In this document: piece by piece, positions 35,956-47,332 of the stretch | Numbering within the stretch: position 1 is the stretch's first letter | Layout of the letters: the number at the start of each line of letters is the position of its first letter | Source: Rehmannia glutinosa | Lineage: Eukaryota; Streptophyta; Magnoliopsida; Lamiales; Orobanchaceae | Length of the DNA: 64,000 nt | Direction: 5' to 3' | NCBI GenBank assembly: GCA_016081115.2 | Contig: JABTTQ020001104.1 | Location: forward strand, 62,001 to 126,000 | Program-made: the position numbers and the translations under genes | Notes under the pieces: generated by a model | Seen by the model: only the letters and a program-made list of their open reading frames with translations | Databases searched by the model: none | Told to the model about the DNA's origin: nothing

Positions 35956-37520
35956 ATGTCAATGATCTATGACAACTGGGAGAGGCTGGTGGCAGCCGTG
36001 CTGAAGAGAGAAGAAATTTGGCAACTTTGCCATGAACACTCGAGAAGCCCCAGCATCTGCTCTGAACCATCGGATTTCAGTTCCAGTTTCCGGTCAAGTG
36101 ATGTGAAGTTTCAGGAGATAGAAGAATCTATTCAGAAACCTGTTCCTAAGCTTGTTTTCTTTCGGGCCTCTACTGGAGGCTTCAGCCTGAAAGATGTTTT
36201 GAATCTGAAGGACTTCCAAGAGCTGGGTGAGGGAACTTTTGGGATTACGATTCTCACTCATTTATCGCAATTTCTGGCTAGAGGAACTAAAGTGGTAATT
36301 AAGTTACTGAATGAAGTTAAGTTGACAGAAGAAGAATTTCAGCAGCAGATGAAGGCTCTTGGAAATTGTAGGCATGAAAATGTGTCTGCACCGAGGGCAT
36401 ACTACTTTTCCAACAAGGCCAATGGAAAGCTCATCGTCTATGATTTCCATAGCCAGGGGAACGTGTCTGATATGTTACACGGTAAACATTAACATCATAT
36501 ATTAATCCTTTAGATGTGCAGACTAGATTTATTCATTTTGCATTCCCGATATTATTTATTTATCTATTGCTTCTCTTGAATTTGTTTGTCCATTCATACT
36601 GAATTATTGATAAGACTAGTCTATAGACGATATGGGATCATTAATCCTGTCATCTGATTTAATTCGCAATGCCCAATACACAGGAAATAAAGGTCATGCT
36701 GATTGGAAAATCCATCTCATGATTGATCATTAATCCTGTCATCCGATTTAATTCACAATGCCCAATACACAGGAAATAAAGGCCCAATATTGGAAAATCC
36801 ATCTTGCGAAATCGAAATAAAATTCGTGATAATTGGGAAAGCCGTCTCAAAATCGCAGTTGGTGCAGCGCGGGGTATTGCTCATGTCCACACACATTTTG
36901 GTGCCCATGGAAACATTAAATCCTCCAATATTTTTCTCAACTCCCACAATTATGGCTGTGTGTCCGAGTTTGGTTTGCCAAGCATCATGATAAAGCCACA
37001 ATACCGCCAAGCTTTAGGATATCATGCCCCAGAATTCAATTTAAAGCCTGTGTCACAAGAAGCTGATGTCTATAGCTTTGGAATCTTGTTGCTTGAACTT
37101 CTTACTGGTAAATCACCTATGCAGGCACGAGGTTTTGAGAAAGATATGCACCTAGTCTCGTGGGCTCGTTCCATCAGATCCCAGGAATGGAATTCTAAGT
37201 TGTTTGATCAAAGTCTTAGAAGACCAATTAGGCTCGGAGAGGATGGGTTGGAAATGATGCTGACAGAGAATCCACGTTTTCATTCGTTGGTGAAGGATTC
37301 TGTCACGGATTGGGAGGCGTTGAGAGCAAATCTTGGCTTGCATTTTCACTCGATGGCTCATGTTCCAGCTAACTACTTCCCGGCTCAGGACTTGTTGGAA
37401 ATGTCAAAGATGATGCAGGTTGCAATGAGATGCTCAGCTGAGCTTCCTAAAGACAGGCCCAAGATGTCTGATGTAGTTTTGATGCTAGAAAATATAGAGA
37501 AACCGAAACAGGCCCTATAA
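35956..37520 (+). pseudogene. Head-plus-pseudokinase gene with duplicated, frame-breaking 3' splice site
   Basis: Exon 1 35,956-36,481 is open (MSMIYDNWERLV, LGEGTFGITIL, VVIKLLNEV, NCRHENVSAPRAYYF) though shorter than paralogs after the Gly-loop. The intron end and exon-2 start are tandemly duplicated: acceptors ending 36,683 and 36,772 lie in ~85-base repeats. Joining exon 1 to either acceptor gives the wrong frame. The kinase frame (NWESRLKIAVGAARGIAHVH, AHGNIKSSN, SEFGL, ADVYSFGILLLELLTG, RPKMSDVVLMLENI) is open from about 36,804 to 37,520. A full protein therefore cannot be made by normal splicing at visible AG sites. Confidence 0.75.
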
Positions 37521-38292
37521 AGTCCAGAATAGAATCTTCCTATTAGGAAGATCATAAAGTGAGAGGTCATAGTTTCTTTTTAAGAGTGATTAGATTTAAT
37601 GGGATGGTTTTGTGCATATATTGTTCTGATATCAATTATCAATGAATTTGTGTTCAACAGTAATAAATAATAATTCTGAACATTAAGAATGGTAAGATTG
37701 TACTTCTTTGATTTTTGTGAAAAAAGATAATTATATTCTGGGTAATCTCATCAATTACTGAATAAAATTAAAAGAGGGCGAACATGATTTTGACTGTAAT
37801 ATTAATAAAAGAATATAACAGAAGGGAATGTTCTGACATCATTTGAAAGTTTTTGTTCCCTCTCTTGTTTTGACAAGATCTTCTGGATTTAACGTGTTTT
37901 GACTCAGATTTTATTTTGAAGGTTCTCTAACTCCCCCGAAAATTATCTCCAATGGTTTTTATTACAAGTTTCGTATATATTTGAAACATCCTTTTACTTC
38001 TTTCCAGTTTCTGTTTTTATTTATAATGTTGTTTCTATGATGTAGTATAGAAAATTATTTATGCATTCCCCATATCTTTCTTTTACTTGTACATTTTCCA
38101 TTTTTAATTCTTTAAGAAAACTACAAAGAAACCTCATCTAAAGTCATTATCAGGTGTTTAATTTACTCTCCTAAACATAGAATATTGGAATTCCTTGTCA
38201 AAGAGTCAAGTATTCAAGTCATTGTTTTGTTTTAAATAAATTTCTAAGCATACCAAGCTATTGGCATTTTCAGAGCTCAATCATCCAGAAAG
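37521..38292. other. Intergenic DNA and promoter of the double-kinase locus
   Basis: AT-rich; no gene. The last 60 bases (CATTTTCAGAGCTCAATCAT) match the flank of the truncated copy at 35.3 kb. Confidence 0.4.
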
Positions 38293-40849
38293 ATGTCTAA
38301 AATCTACGACAACTGGGAGAGGCTGGTGGCGGCTGTCTTGCGAAAAGAGCAGCTTTGGCAACTTTTCCATGATCAGTCGAGAAGCCCCAGTACAGTCTCT
38401 GAACCGTCAGATCCCAGTTCCAGTTTGTGTTCTCCACTCTATGTTATGCCCTTTGACTTTTTAAGTCCTAAGGTTTCATCATCTCCATATGGTAAGTCAG
38501 GAGAATTGCTTCCCAAGCTGGTATTTACTGCAAAGTTTAGTCGGCCGTTTAACCTCGCAGATTTGTTGAAGGCTTCTGCTCAGTATCTTGGGAGGGGAAC
38601 GTTTGGGAGCGTTTATACTGCTAATCTCGATAATGGGACGACGGTTGTGGTGAAGAGACTGAAGAAAGTGAGTGTTTCTGAACCACAGTTCAAACGCGTT
38701 ATTACATGGTATGTTTGACTAATTGAAATCCTTTATTTCATTTAGTGTTTCATCATATACTCCTGTGTGAGCTGTGTAAATGCTACGTGTACAAATATGT
38801 ACGTCATAATGTACACGTGACATATTGATACCGTTAAAATAAAAAGAAGAAACACAAAATGAAATAGAGGATATCAACTGATGTTTGACTCTGTAACTTA
38901 GCTGCCATGTTTATTCGTGTGAAGGAAAATGCTATGACAAATGATTGACGCAGTTCCTTTCTTAAATCGTGCACTGACAAATCAGTCTCTCACGTCCGTG
39001 TGTTTTGCTTGCTTATATATTGAGATGATTGAATAGCCCATTTTCATACTGTTAATTTGTTCTAATGCATCATTTCCATGTTTCCAGGAAAAACTGAAGG
39101 GAAACAAACTCGTGTAGACTGGCCAACCCGATTGAGAATCGCAATTGGTGCAGCGAGAGGGTATTGCTCACATACACGCTCAAATCGGTGGGAAGCTTGT
39201 CCATGGAAACATTAAAGCTTCAAATATTTTTATCAATTCACAACGGTATGGCTGCGTATCAGATATTGGTTTGGCAGACATGATCGTAACTAATTTCATG
39301 CCAACTGCAAAATGCTATGCTCCAGAAGTAAAAAACACTCAAGATGTATCCCAAGAATCTGATGTATATAGCTTTGAGGTTTTGCTGCTAGAAATTCTTA
39401 CTGGAAAATCCCCTGTACAAGCCACTAGTGAGCTTGAAGCTCTTGACCTGGTGAAATGGGTTAGTTCTATCAATCGTAAGGAGTGGATTGCTGAAATATC
39501 TGATATTAATTCACTGAAGAATCACACCGTAAAGGAACAGATAGTGAAGATGTTGCAAATAGGGATAAGTTGTGTAGCAAAATCTCCCAAGAAAAGACCG
39601 AAAATGTCTGCAGTTGCGAAGATGATAGAGGATATCATTATGATGAATATGGGATATCAGGTTTCTATGAAACCGGAAATGAATAAATTGGTATTTTTTA
39701 GAGGTGGAAATGAGACGTTCGACTTAGAGGATTTGTTGAGGGCTTCAGCTGAGGTGCTTGGGAAAGGAACTTTTGGAACTTCATATAAGGCGATATTAGA
39801 AAACGGAATCACAATTGTGGTGAAGAGATTGAGGGAAGTGATAGTTGCGAAAAAGGAATTTCAGTAGCATATAAAGGTCATTGGGAGAATATGTGGGCAC
39901 GAAAATGTTGCTGAGTTACAGGCATACTACTATTCTAAGGACGAAAAGCTTTTGGTGTATGGTTATTACAATCAGGACAGTGTAGCTACCATGCTACATG
40001 GTACGTAAAACATAACTTCTGTATGGTGATGATTTAAATCATTTCTGGTAAAATGGCTTCTCAGAAAGATTGCTAGATTTTGATATTTATTGCTTATAGC
40101 TAAATTCTTCAACAAACTGAGCTGAATTCAATTTGCATATACACACTTCATAGTCATACTTATTATGCTATCCTAGCATTCAAATGAAAAATATTACTAA
40201 TGTAATGTCAACTTTTTCAGGGAAAAAGAGGTTTCGGCAGGATACCTTTAGATTGGAAAACCCGACTAAAAAAATTGCAGTCGGTGCAGCAAGGGGAGTT
40301 GCTCATATCCACAGACAAGAAGGTGGCAAGTTAGTACATGGAAACATAAGAACTTCAAACATTTTCCTTAACGAACAGCAATATGGTGTTGTCTCTGATG
40401 TTGGATTGGCAAAACTATTGATCCCAATCACACTATCAGTTCTCCGAACTGCTGGATACTGTGCCCCTGGAATCAAAGACATCACGAAAATGTCTCAAAA
40501 TTCCGATGTCTACAGCTTTGGGGTTGTTTTACTCGAACTCGTCTCTGGAAAGCCACCAATACGCACGAAAGATAATGGTGAGACCCTTACACTCATGACG
40601 TGGATTGAGTCTGTAATTCGCGAGGAGTGGACCAATGAAGTGTTTGATGTGGAGCTTCTGAGGTATCAGCACGACAAGGAGGCAATGGTGCGATTTCTGC
40701 AAATCGCGATGGATTGTGTTGTTAGTGATCCGAAGCGTAGACCAAAAATGGCTGAAGTTGTGAGGATGTTGGAGGAGATAAGTGAAGTTGAAACAGTTAG
40801 CAGTTCATCGGCTGAATCGAAATTGAAGGATTTGTTGACACTGTCATAG
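38293..40849 (+). pseudogene. Tandem double-kinase gene, disrupted
   Basis: Exon 1 (38,293-38,708) has MSKIYDNWERLV, KLVFTAKFSRPFNLADLL, LGRGTFGSVYTA and VVVKRLKKV. It then lacks the alpha-C to beta-5 region and ends out of phase. Exon 2 (39,088-40,000) encodes the first C-lobe (VHGNIKASN, SDIGL, ESDVYSFEVLLLEILTG) after a one-base insertion near 39,160. It continues in frame into a second N-lobe: KLVFFRGGNETFDLEDLL, LGKGTFGTSYKA, IVVKRLREV. An in-frame TAG at 39,865-39,867 stands where paralogs have Gln. Exon 3 (40,221-40,849) gives the second C-lobe (VHGNIRTSN, SDVGL, NSDVYSFGVVLLELVSG). The ancestor was one head with two kinase-like domains. Confidence 0.75.
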
Positions 40850-42496
40850 TGAAGTGGTGGTTGTCTTGTAAGAGTTGGAATATATTGTATATGTTTGAGT
40901 TATGATAGATTAGGTTGTCTCATATGTCATATGTTGCTTTGCATATGTTTGAATTGAGTGATGAGTTTTGGTATTCCTGAGTCTGGGTGCAATTTTGTTG
41001 CCTTTTTGGTTTGTACCTATTGTATTTGACTTATAAGCAAGTGGATCCTAATGGATAGTATTTTGGATTTTCCAGTGAGTTCCGGTTATGATGTAAATGA
41101 ATCGAGTAGAATCAAATACAATAATGTTCAAATTTGTTTAAATATTTGGAGCTTTAAAACTTGTGTTTTGATTTGGTTTGGTCATTAATCGAGTGGAGTT
41201 TGAATAAGTTTTAGTTAAGCCGAACACGAATCGAACTCGAATAACTTGATATTTTTATACATGTTTTATGTTTTTTACTAATCGAGCATTTCTCTACATT
41301 TTATCGAACGGAAAAAATTTATTCAAGCTTCTTATAATGTTATGTTAACAAACTAAATCACCGAAAAAAAATGTTAACAAACTAAATTCAAACGAGCTTT
41401 TAACGATCAATTTAAAGTCGATCATAGAGTAGACGAAGAGTCAAAAAGTGAAAGCAATTATAAATGAGTTATTAACCATAACTTTGGGACTTGGTAATAG
41501 GGATGATAATCGGACAAAATTAAATATTAAAAATAGGGTTGTAATATTTAAAAATTGTTCTGCCATGGATTTTTGTGATCTGGAGTTGGATCCGCTCCAG
41601 TTCGAGTTAATGGGTTGAATTTATTATATCAATTTTAAAAAATTTAAGAATATGAAACGTATGGTTAAAAATGTATCACTAAAACTTTTTAAATACATAT
41701 TTCTTAAATCTATTAAATAAATACAAAATAAATCAAAAATCGAAATGGCTCAAACCCATTTTCATTTCCAACTTAAAAAACTTGCCTTGAATAAAATGAA
41801 CTTGGGGGCAGATTAGAGTTTGGACTTTGGACGTTCATTTGTCATTCATACTTTAGACCGAAGTTGCAAAAATTTTAGGTGCTAATCAGAACAACCCGTC
41901 GTCTAGCGCCGCCTTGGGGAATTCATGGAAAAAATACCATTTTTTAATTTTTATTTTAATTTATTTTTAGCCGATTTTTTTCTACTTAGGCTGCCTATGG
42001 GTAGAAATGACAATGAGTGGCATGACACGATTAGAAACACAATTATAGAGACAAAATGTACGATAAAATACGACACGACACGATAACACAAACACAAAAA
42101 TTGAAAATTAATTTAAAATTACAACTATTGTTATACTAAAGATCAAATAAAATAGATAATACGAAAATACTACAGTGTGATATCAAATTTGTCACCCTAC
42201 CTACGGGCAGTCAGTACGATTTCTCCACTTATTTTAATATGATTTTTCTCGGCTTGGCCGATTTTGAGACTAGTAAAAGTTCTTTCTTTCTGTGTGTGTC
42301 ACTGTTAAGAAAGATTGCTTTATGACTTACAGGGTACTGTAATCAATGTTCCAGCCTGCGTAGAAATTTCGACGAACTTCCTCACAAATTCAATCATCTG
42401 GCAACATTATATAGGGACTTTACTCATTTCCAATAAGCTGGAAAATAAATGGAAGGAGACTAGGAGAGGACTTTGAAGCTTGAACCTTGAGTGAAG
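40850..42496. other. Intergenic DNA with a decayed repeat
   Basis: 41,460-41,800 is similar to 55,570-55,800 (shared TAGGGATG.TAATCGG and ATGGATTTTTGTGATCTGGA-like parts), marking a duplicated segment. No gene seen. The 42,380-42,496 stretch is the promoter and leader of the next gene. Confidence 0.45.
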
Positions 42497-42832
42497 ATGA
42501 CAAAAGCATACGACAACTGGGAGCGGCTTGTCCGAGCCACGCTGCGAAAACAGGAGCTTTGGCAGTTATGTCATGACCACTCGAGGACTACGAGTGATGG
42601 CTCCAGCTCCACCACTTCAGGGCCCAGTCCTGGTTCAAGTTCTCCCATTCCCGATGTGCTCGCTCCTAGAATTTCAACTACTAGGGTTTCGCTTTTGAAT
42701 GGCCAAAATCGATCGGCTGGAGCGGAATTCAAGAACGATAAGTCGATGATGAGGAGAAAGAAATCGATAATACGTTTGGATCGATGGATTTTGACTCGAT
42801 GGCTTTCTAATACTTTCAGTGGGGGATTGTAA
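42497..42832 (+). CDS. Head-only YDNWERLV protein, 3' end altered by transposon insertion
   Basis: A single-exon frame of ~111 residues: MTKAYDNWERLVRAT, LRKQELWQLCHDHSR, a Ser/Gly/Pro linker, then a basic C-terminal segment MMRRKKSIIRLDRWILTRW. The last few codons come from the Mutator-like element that begins at 42,820. Related copies of the C-terminal segment at 55,820 and 60,370 indicate that the original end was a few residues longer or different. It has no kinase part, so it may represent the ancestral form of the head family. Function unknown. Confidence 0.65.
   Translation: MTKAYDNWERLVRATLRKQELWQLCHDHSRTTSDGSSSTTSGPSPGSSSPIPDVLAPRISTTRVSLLNGQNRSAGAEFKNDKSMMRRKKSIIRLDRWILTRWLSNTFSGGL
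42811..42819. repeat. Left 9-bp target duplication of the Mutator-like element
   Basis: TACTTTCAG here is repeated exactly at 51,075-51,083. The paralogous empty site at ~55,890 has a single TACTTCAG. Confidence 0.85.
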
Positions 42833-43050
42833 TAAAAGGTCCAGTCAAGGTTTTAAAAACCTTTTGAGGACCAACTTACTCAAAAATACCTTTTGAGGCC
42901 TTTTTAATGTAAAATGTCCAAAACATCCTTTTATGTATTTCTGAAATCTCTCAAATATCCATACTATGTTATTACAATAATGTCCCCATTCTTCAAAATT
43001 CACAAATCGTTGTTTTGTTTGGCTTCTATTCTTTCATTTCTATTCTTCTT

Positions 43051-43087
43051 CATCATCATCTTCTTCTTCTTCTTCTTCTTCTTCTTC
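43051..43087. repeat. (CTT)n microsatellite
   Basis: An uninterrupted run of CTT units preceded by CATCAT units, near the left end of the Mutator-like element. Confidence 0.85.
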
Positions 43088-43365
43088 ACTGTACCTATAA
43101 ACTTGTATTTATTTCTTGTTCTCACTTTTATTTTTTTAATCTAGTTTTGATGTAATTATATGAAGAATCAAGATCAAGAACCAACCCTATATTTGAACAT
43201 TTTATATTGGTAAGATGTTCTTTTCACTTTTAAATGTTTATAATATTGTGTTTTAGATGTTCATTTCTATTTATTTAACTATTTGAGTTAAATTTTCAAG
43301 TCCAAGTAGCTGTTAAAAATCAAAATCTTGTATGTTGTAGTTGCAGATTTGGAATTCCCGTTAAA

Positions 43366-43475
43366 AACGACTACAGTCGTTTAAAATGACTATAGTCGTG
43401 TTACACGACTATAGTCATTTAAAATGACAGTAGTCGTGTAACACGACTATAGTCATTTTAAACGACTGTAGTCAT
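43366..43475. repeat. Cluster of short dyads around ACGACT..AGTCGT
   Basis: Several alternating copies of ACGACTATAGTCATTTAAAA and its complement occur; the block as a whole is close to a palindrome. It lies just upstream of the transposase start. Confidence 0.8.
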
Positions 43476-43540
43476 TCAGATATTTAAAAGTGGTCATGGT
43501 ACATTACTAATTGATTATTTTCTTACTTCCTATTGCAGAT

Positions 43541-45715
43541 ATGGAGTCAACATGGATTGCTATATTTTATTTTGGAGATTTTATTAATGACGATGAAGGA
43601 AAATGGATATGGAAACGAAGTGGGGGCGAGGAAATGGTGGATGGAATTCCAATATTTTCATCTACTTCATATCATGATTTGTATTGTGAAGTGTTAAACA
43701 TTTGTAAAGTTGATTCATCTTCACATGACATTGAGATGAGATTTCTTCTCCCAGGTAGGGTTGGCAGTGGGGCCGGGAATCCCCGTTCGCGAGATCCGCC
43801 CGACCAAGGCGGGATTCCCCGAAAAATTCCCCGTGGGACGGGACGGGATTTTTTTCCCGTTAGCGGGACGGGGCGGGGACGGGGATCATATTCCCCCGGG
43901 ATCTCGCCTGTTCCTCATGGAACCGAATATTATATATATAATATAATATATTAAATATATATAATATAATATAAATATATCCACACTAAATATAATAAAA
44001 TGATAAAATCTTTAATTTATTTTATGTAATTACTGTTTTATTATTTTTTATATAATTTTTATATTTTTAAATATTGAAAAATGATTTTTTAAAAATAATA
44101 TTAGTTTTTTTGTAAAAAAGAAAATTTGAAACGGGCGGGAATCCCCGCGGCGGGATCTCGAGGGGGACGGGACGGGGGAAATTTTCCCGTTTATCTCACG
44201 GGGACGGGACGGGATTCCGCGAACGCGGGGACGGGGATGGGGATGGCTCCCGACCCCGCCCCGCCCGTTGACATCCCTACTCCCAGGAAGTGGACAATTT
44301 GCGTTCGTCAAGATTACTTTGACAAACAAGTACAATGGTTGATGTCTCTCAACCAAAGAAATTCTCATTGTCCAATTTGTGTAACCCTTGTGAAAAAACT
44401 TCAAGTTGAGCATCCACAAGAAGAACATATTGATCCATTTCATGAAGTGGAAAATGATGGAGTGCATTGTGAATTGCAAAATGAAAGCATCAATTTGCAT
44501 TGTGAAATGCAAGCAAATGATGACAATGAAGTATATCGATCGAGAATATTAATTGGGATGAGTTGGAGATAGCCCAAGACAATAATGTAGATGATATTAT
44601 TGAAAACGATAACATTATTGTTTTTTCGACTCATAGATCCGAGATGCTTCAAAATGGCGGAGAAGAAAATATTTTTACTAATGATCACCTTGCAAGTTCA
44701 ACACCTTCAACATGTTTGATTCAGAAGATGCGATTTAGTAGATCACCAAGTTTTCAACACGAAAAAAGATCTTATGATGGAAGTCCACATGCTTGCAATG
44801 AAGTACAACTTTGAATTTAGAGTGAAGAAATCTAACAAGGAAGTTTATGCAATTGTTTGCAGAGGTGAAAATTGCAAATGGGGTTTGCGGGCAACTAAAT
44901 TCAAAAATTGTGGTTACTTTCAAGTCCGCAAATATGCACGTGAACATACTTGTCCTGTGAGTATTCGCCGAAATGATCACAAGCAGGCAAGATCGTGGGT
45001 TGTTGGAAGACATATATTTTCTAAGTTTCAAAACTCCAACATTGTATATAGACCTACAGACATTGTTAATGACATGCGTCAAGAGTTTGGGATTGACATG
45101 AGTTATCGGAGGGCACATAAGTCGAGAATGTGCTTTAGAATATTTAAGAGGTTCCTTCCGAGGATAGTTATGCTAAATCGGGCTTATATTCCCATAATTT
45201 GGCTATAACTAATCCTGGAACAATATTATATTTGGAGATTGATAGTGAGAACCGTTTCAAGTATTTTTTTATGGCTCTCGGACCTTGCATTCGCGGATTC
45301 CACTATTCAACACGAAAGGTAGTTGTAGTTGATGGAACATTTTTGTGGAAAATATAAAGGACGCTGATTGTTGCTACTTGTCAAGATGCAAATATTCAGA
45401 TTTATCCTCTTGCTTGGGGTATAGTTGATTCTGAGAATGATGCATCGTGGACTTGGTTTTTTACGAAGTTGAAAGAAGTAACGAAGGATACCGAAGATCT
45501 TGTTATAATATCTGACCGACATCGAAGTATTATCAATGGAGTTCAAGCTGTCTATCAAAATGCCCGTCATGGTCATTGCATCTATCATATAAAAGGCAAC
45601 TTAAGGACCATAACTCGAAAAACTGATATTATCATACTTTTCAAGAAAGCAGCAGAGGCATATACTTTAAAAGAGTTTGAAAATTATATGAGAGAAATTG
45701 AGAGAATGGTTGTTT
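43541..45715 (+). pseudogene. Broken MuDR/MULE transposase
   Basis: An N-terminal part (MESTWIAIFYFGDFINDD to MRFLLPG) is cut by the 43,756-44,279 insertion. HCPICVTLVKKL follows in a shifted frame. The MuDR DNA-binding region reads AMKYNFEFRVKKSNKEVYAI, then ENCKWGLRATKFKNCGYFQV and REHTC. The MULE catalytic core shows VVVDGTFL (first Asp, ~45,335) and IISDRHRSI (second Asp, ~45,513), then HGHCIYHIKGNL. A frameshift and stop follow the first Asp motif, others occur near 44,335 and 45,200, and similarity ends at ~45,715 where dyad repeats begin, so the third acidic residue region is missing. Inactive. Confidence 0.85.
43756..44279. mobile_element. hAT-like GC-rich element inserted into the transposase
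   Basis: 524 bp with ends TAGGGTTGGCAGTGGGGC and, on the other strand, TAGGGATGTCAACGGGC. Flanked exactly by CTCCCAGG at 43,748-43,755 and 44,280-44,287. The ends are GC-rich (GGGACGGGG repeats) with an AT-rich middle. No coding sequence, so non-autonomous. Confidence 0.88.
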
Positions 45716-45719
45716 TTGT

Positions 45720-46900
45720 GAATTTTTGTGAATTATACTCAAGTCGTTTTACAAGACTCCAGTCGTTTTTTACAAAAAAACGACTCATGTCTTGTAAAAC
45801 GACAATGGTTGTTTTTGTGAATTTTTATTGCAAGTTCATTTTCTTCCTATAAAATTCTTGAATAAATAGTTTGAATCAAACCAAACACAACTTAAAACAT
45901 CATAAGTAATCAATAAACATAATGTAAGAAGGTTGAATCTCACTGTAAAGATGTTCATCATTTTATTCATTGTAAGAAGGTTGATTTTTATAAGGATATT
46001 ATTAGTAGACAAAGTTAAATTGTATTAAATATGTTCACCATCTTATTCATTGTAATGAAGAATTATTATTGTAAGTTGCATATTTGGAATGGAAAATTCA
46101 ATATATTATTTTGAATCAACTCAAGTCGTTTTCCAAAATGACTCCCATTGTTTTTAAAAAATATAGTCTTTTTATAAGAAACGACTACACTCTTGTAAAA
46201 CAATTATAGTTGTTTTAATGAATTTGTGAATTATGAAATAAAAATGGCTCAAGTCGTTTTACAAGACTCTAGTCTTTTTATAAGAAACGACTACACTCTT
46301 TAAAACAGCTATAGTTGTTTTAATAAATTTGTGAATTATAAAACAAAAACGACTCCAGTCGTTTTACAAGACTCCAGTCGTTTTATAAGAAACAACTACA
46401 CTCTTGTAAAACTGCACCTGTCTTTTTACAAAAACGACTCCAGTCGTTTTACAAGACTCTAGTCGTTTTTTATAAAAAAAATTGTACAATGTCCAGCAAT
46501 TACACATGCAAACTGCACCTATCTTTCAAAACGACTTTAGTCGTTTTCCAAAATAACTCCCATTGTTTTTAAAAAATATAGTCTTTTTATAAGAAACGAC
46601 TACACTATTGTAAAACAACTATAGTTGTTTTAATAAATTTGTGAATTATAAAACAAAACGACTCGGTCGTTTTACAAGACTTCAGTCGTTTTATAAGAAA
46701 CAACTACACTCTTGTAAAACTGCACATGTCTTTTTACAAAAATGACTCCAGTCGTTTTACAAGACTCCAGTCGTTTTTTATAAAAAAAACAACTACACTC
46801 TTGTAAAACAACTATATTTGTTTTAATAAATTTATGAATTATAAAACAAAAACGACTCTAGTCGTTTTACAAGACTCCAGTCGTTTTTTATAAAAAAAAT
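45720..46900. repeat. Dyad-rich repeat array inside the Mutator-like element
   Basis: Blocks containing CGACTCCAGTCGTTTTACAA, GACTCCAGTCGTTTTTATAA and ACTACACTCTTGTAAAAC recur at about 45,740, 46,250, 46,345, 46,435, 46,670, 46,750 and 46,855. Larger units of roughly 130-290 bases repeat. It starts exactly where transposase similarity ends. Confidence 0.8.
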
Positions 46901-47332
46901 TGTACAATGTCCAGCAATTACACATGCAAACTGCACCTGTCTTACAATAGATTTTAACAATTTAAATACATGCCAGTCTCCAACAAAATCAGATCCTCCA
47001 ACAAAATTAAAAGGATTAACATAAGGCATAATGTCAAAATGATAATTATAAAATCAATCCCCAACAAAAGAACTTCTATAGTTGCTGTCATTCTATTCTA
47101 TCGGTACTACGGTTCATAATCAAGGACAAACATATCGTGACCATCTTTTTCCTCCATCTATTCATATAAAAGCCATTGACTTGTTTCTACAGACCGTTGA
47201 TGCTCAAGAATTCTATATATTTTACCACGTACATACCACAATCGCCCGAAAGATAATAAAAATAATAAACAAAATGAAATTAAAGACTAAACTAGTATGA
47301 ACAAGTGAATATTTAATTATAATAAAAAATAC

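Noticed and set aside
43756..44279. GC-rich island as a CpG promoter or bacterial insertion
   Set aside because: The 8-bp duplication and inverted ends identify a hAT-like element.
45720..46900. Regularly spaced short repeats reminiscent of a CRISPR array
   Set aside because: The repeats are imperfect dyads of variable spacing inside a plant transposon; no cas genes and a eukaryotic context.
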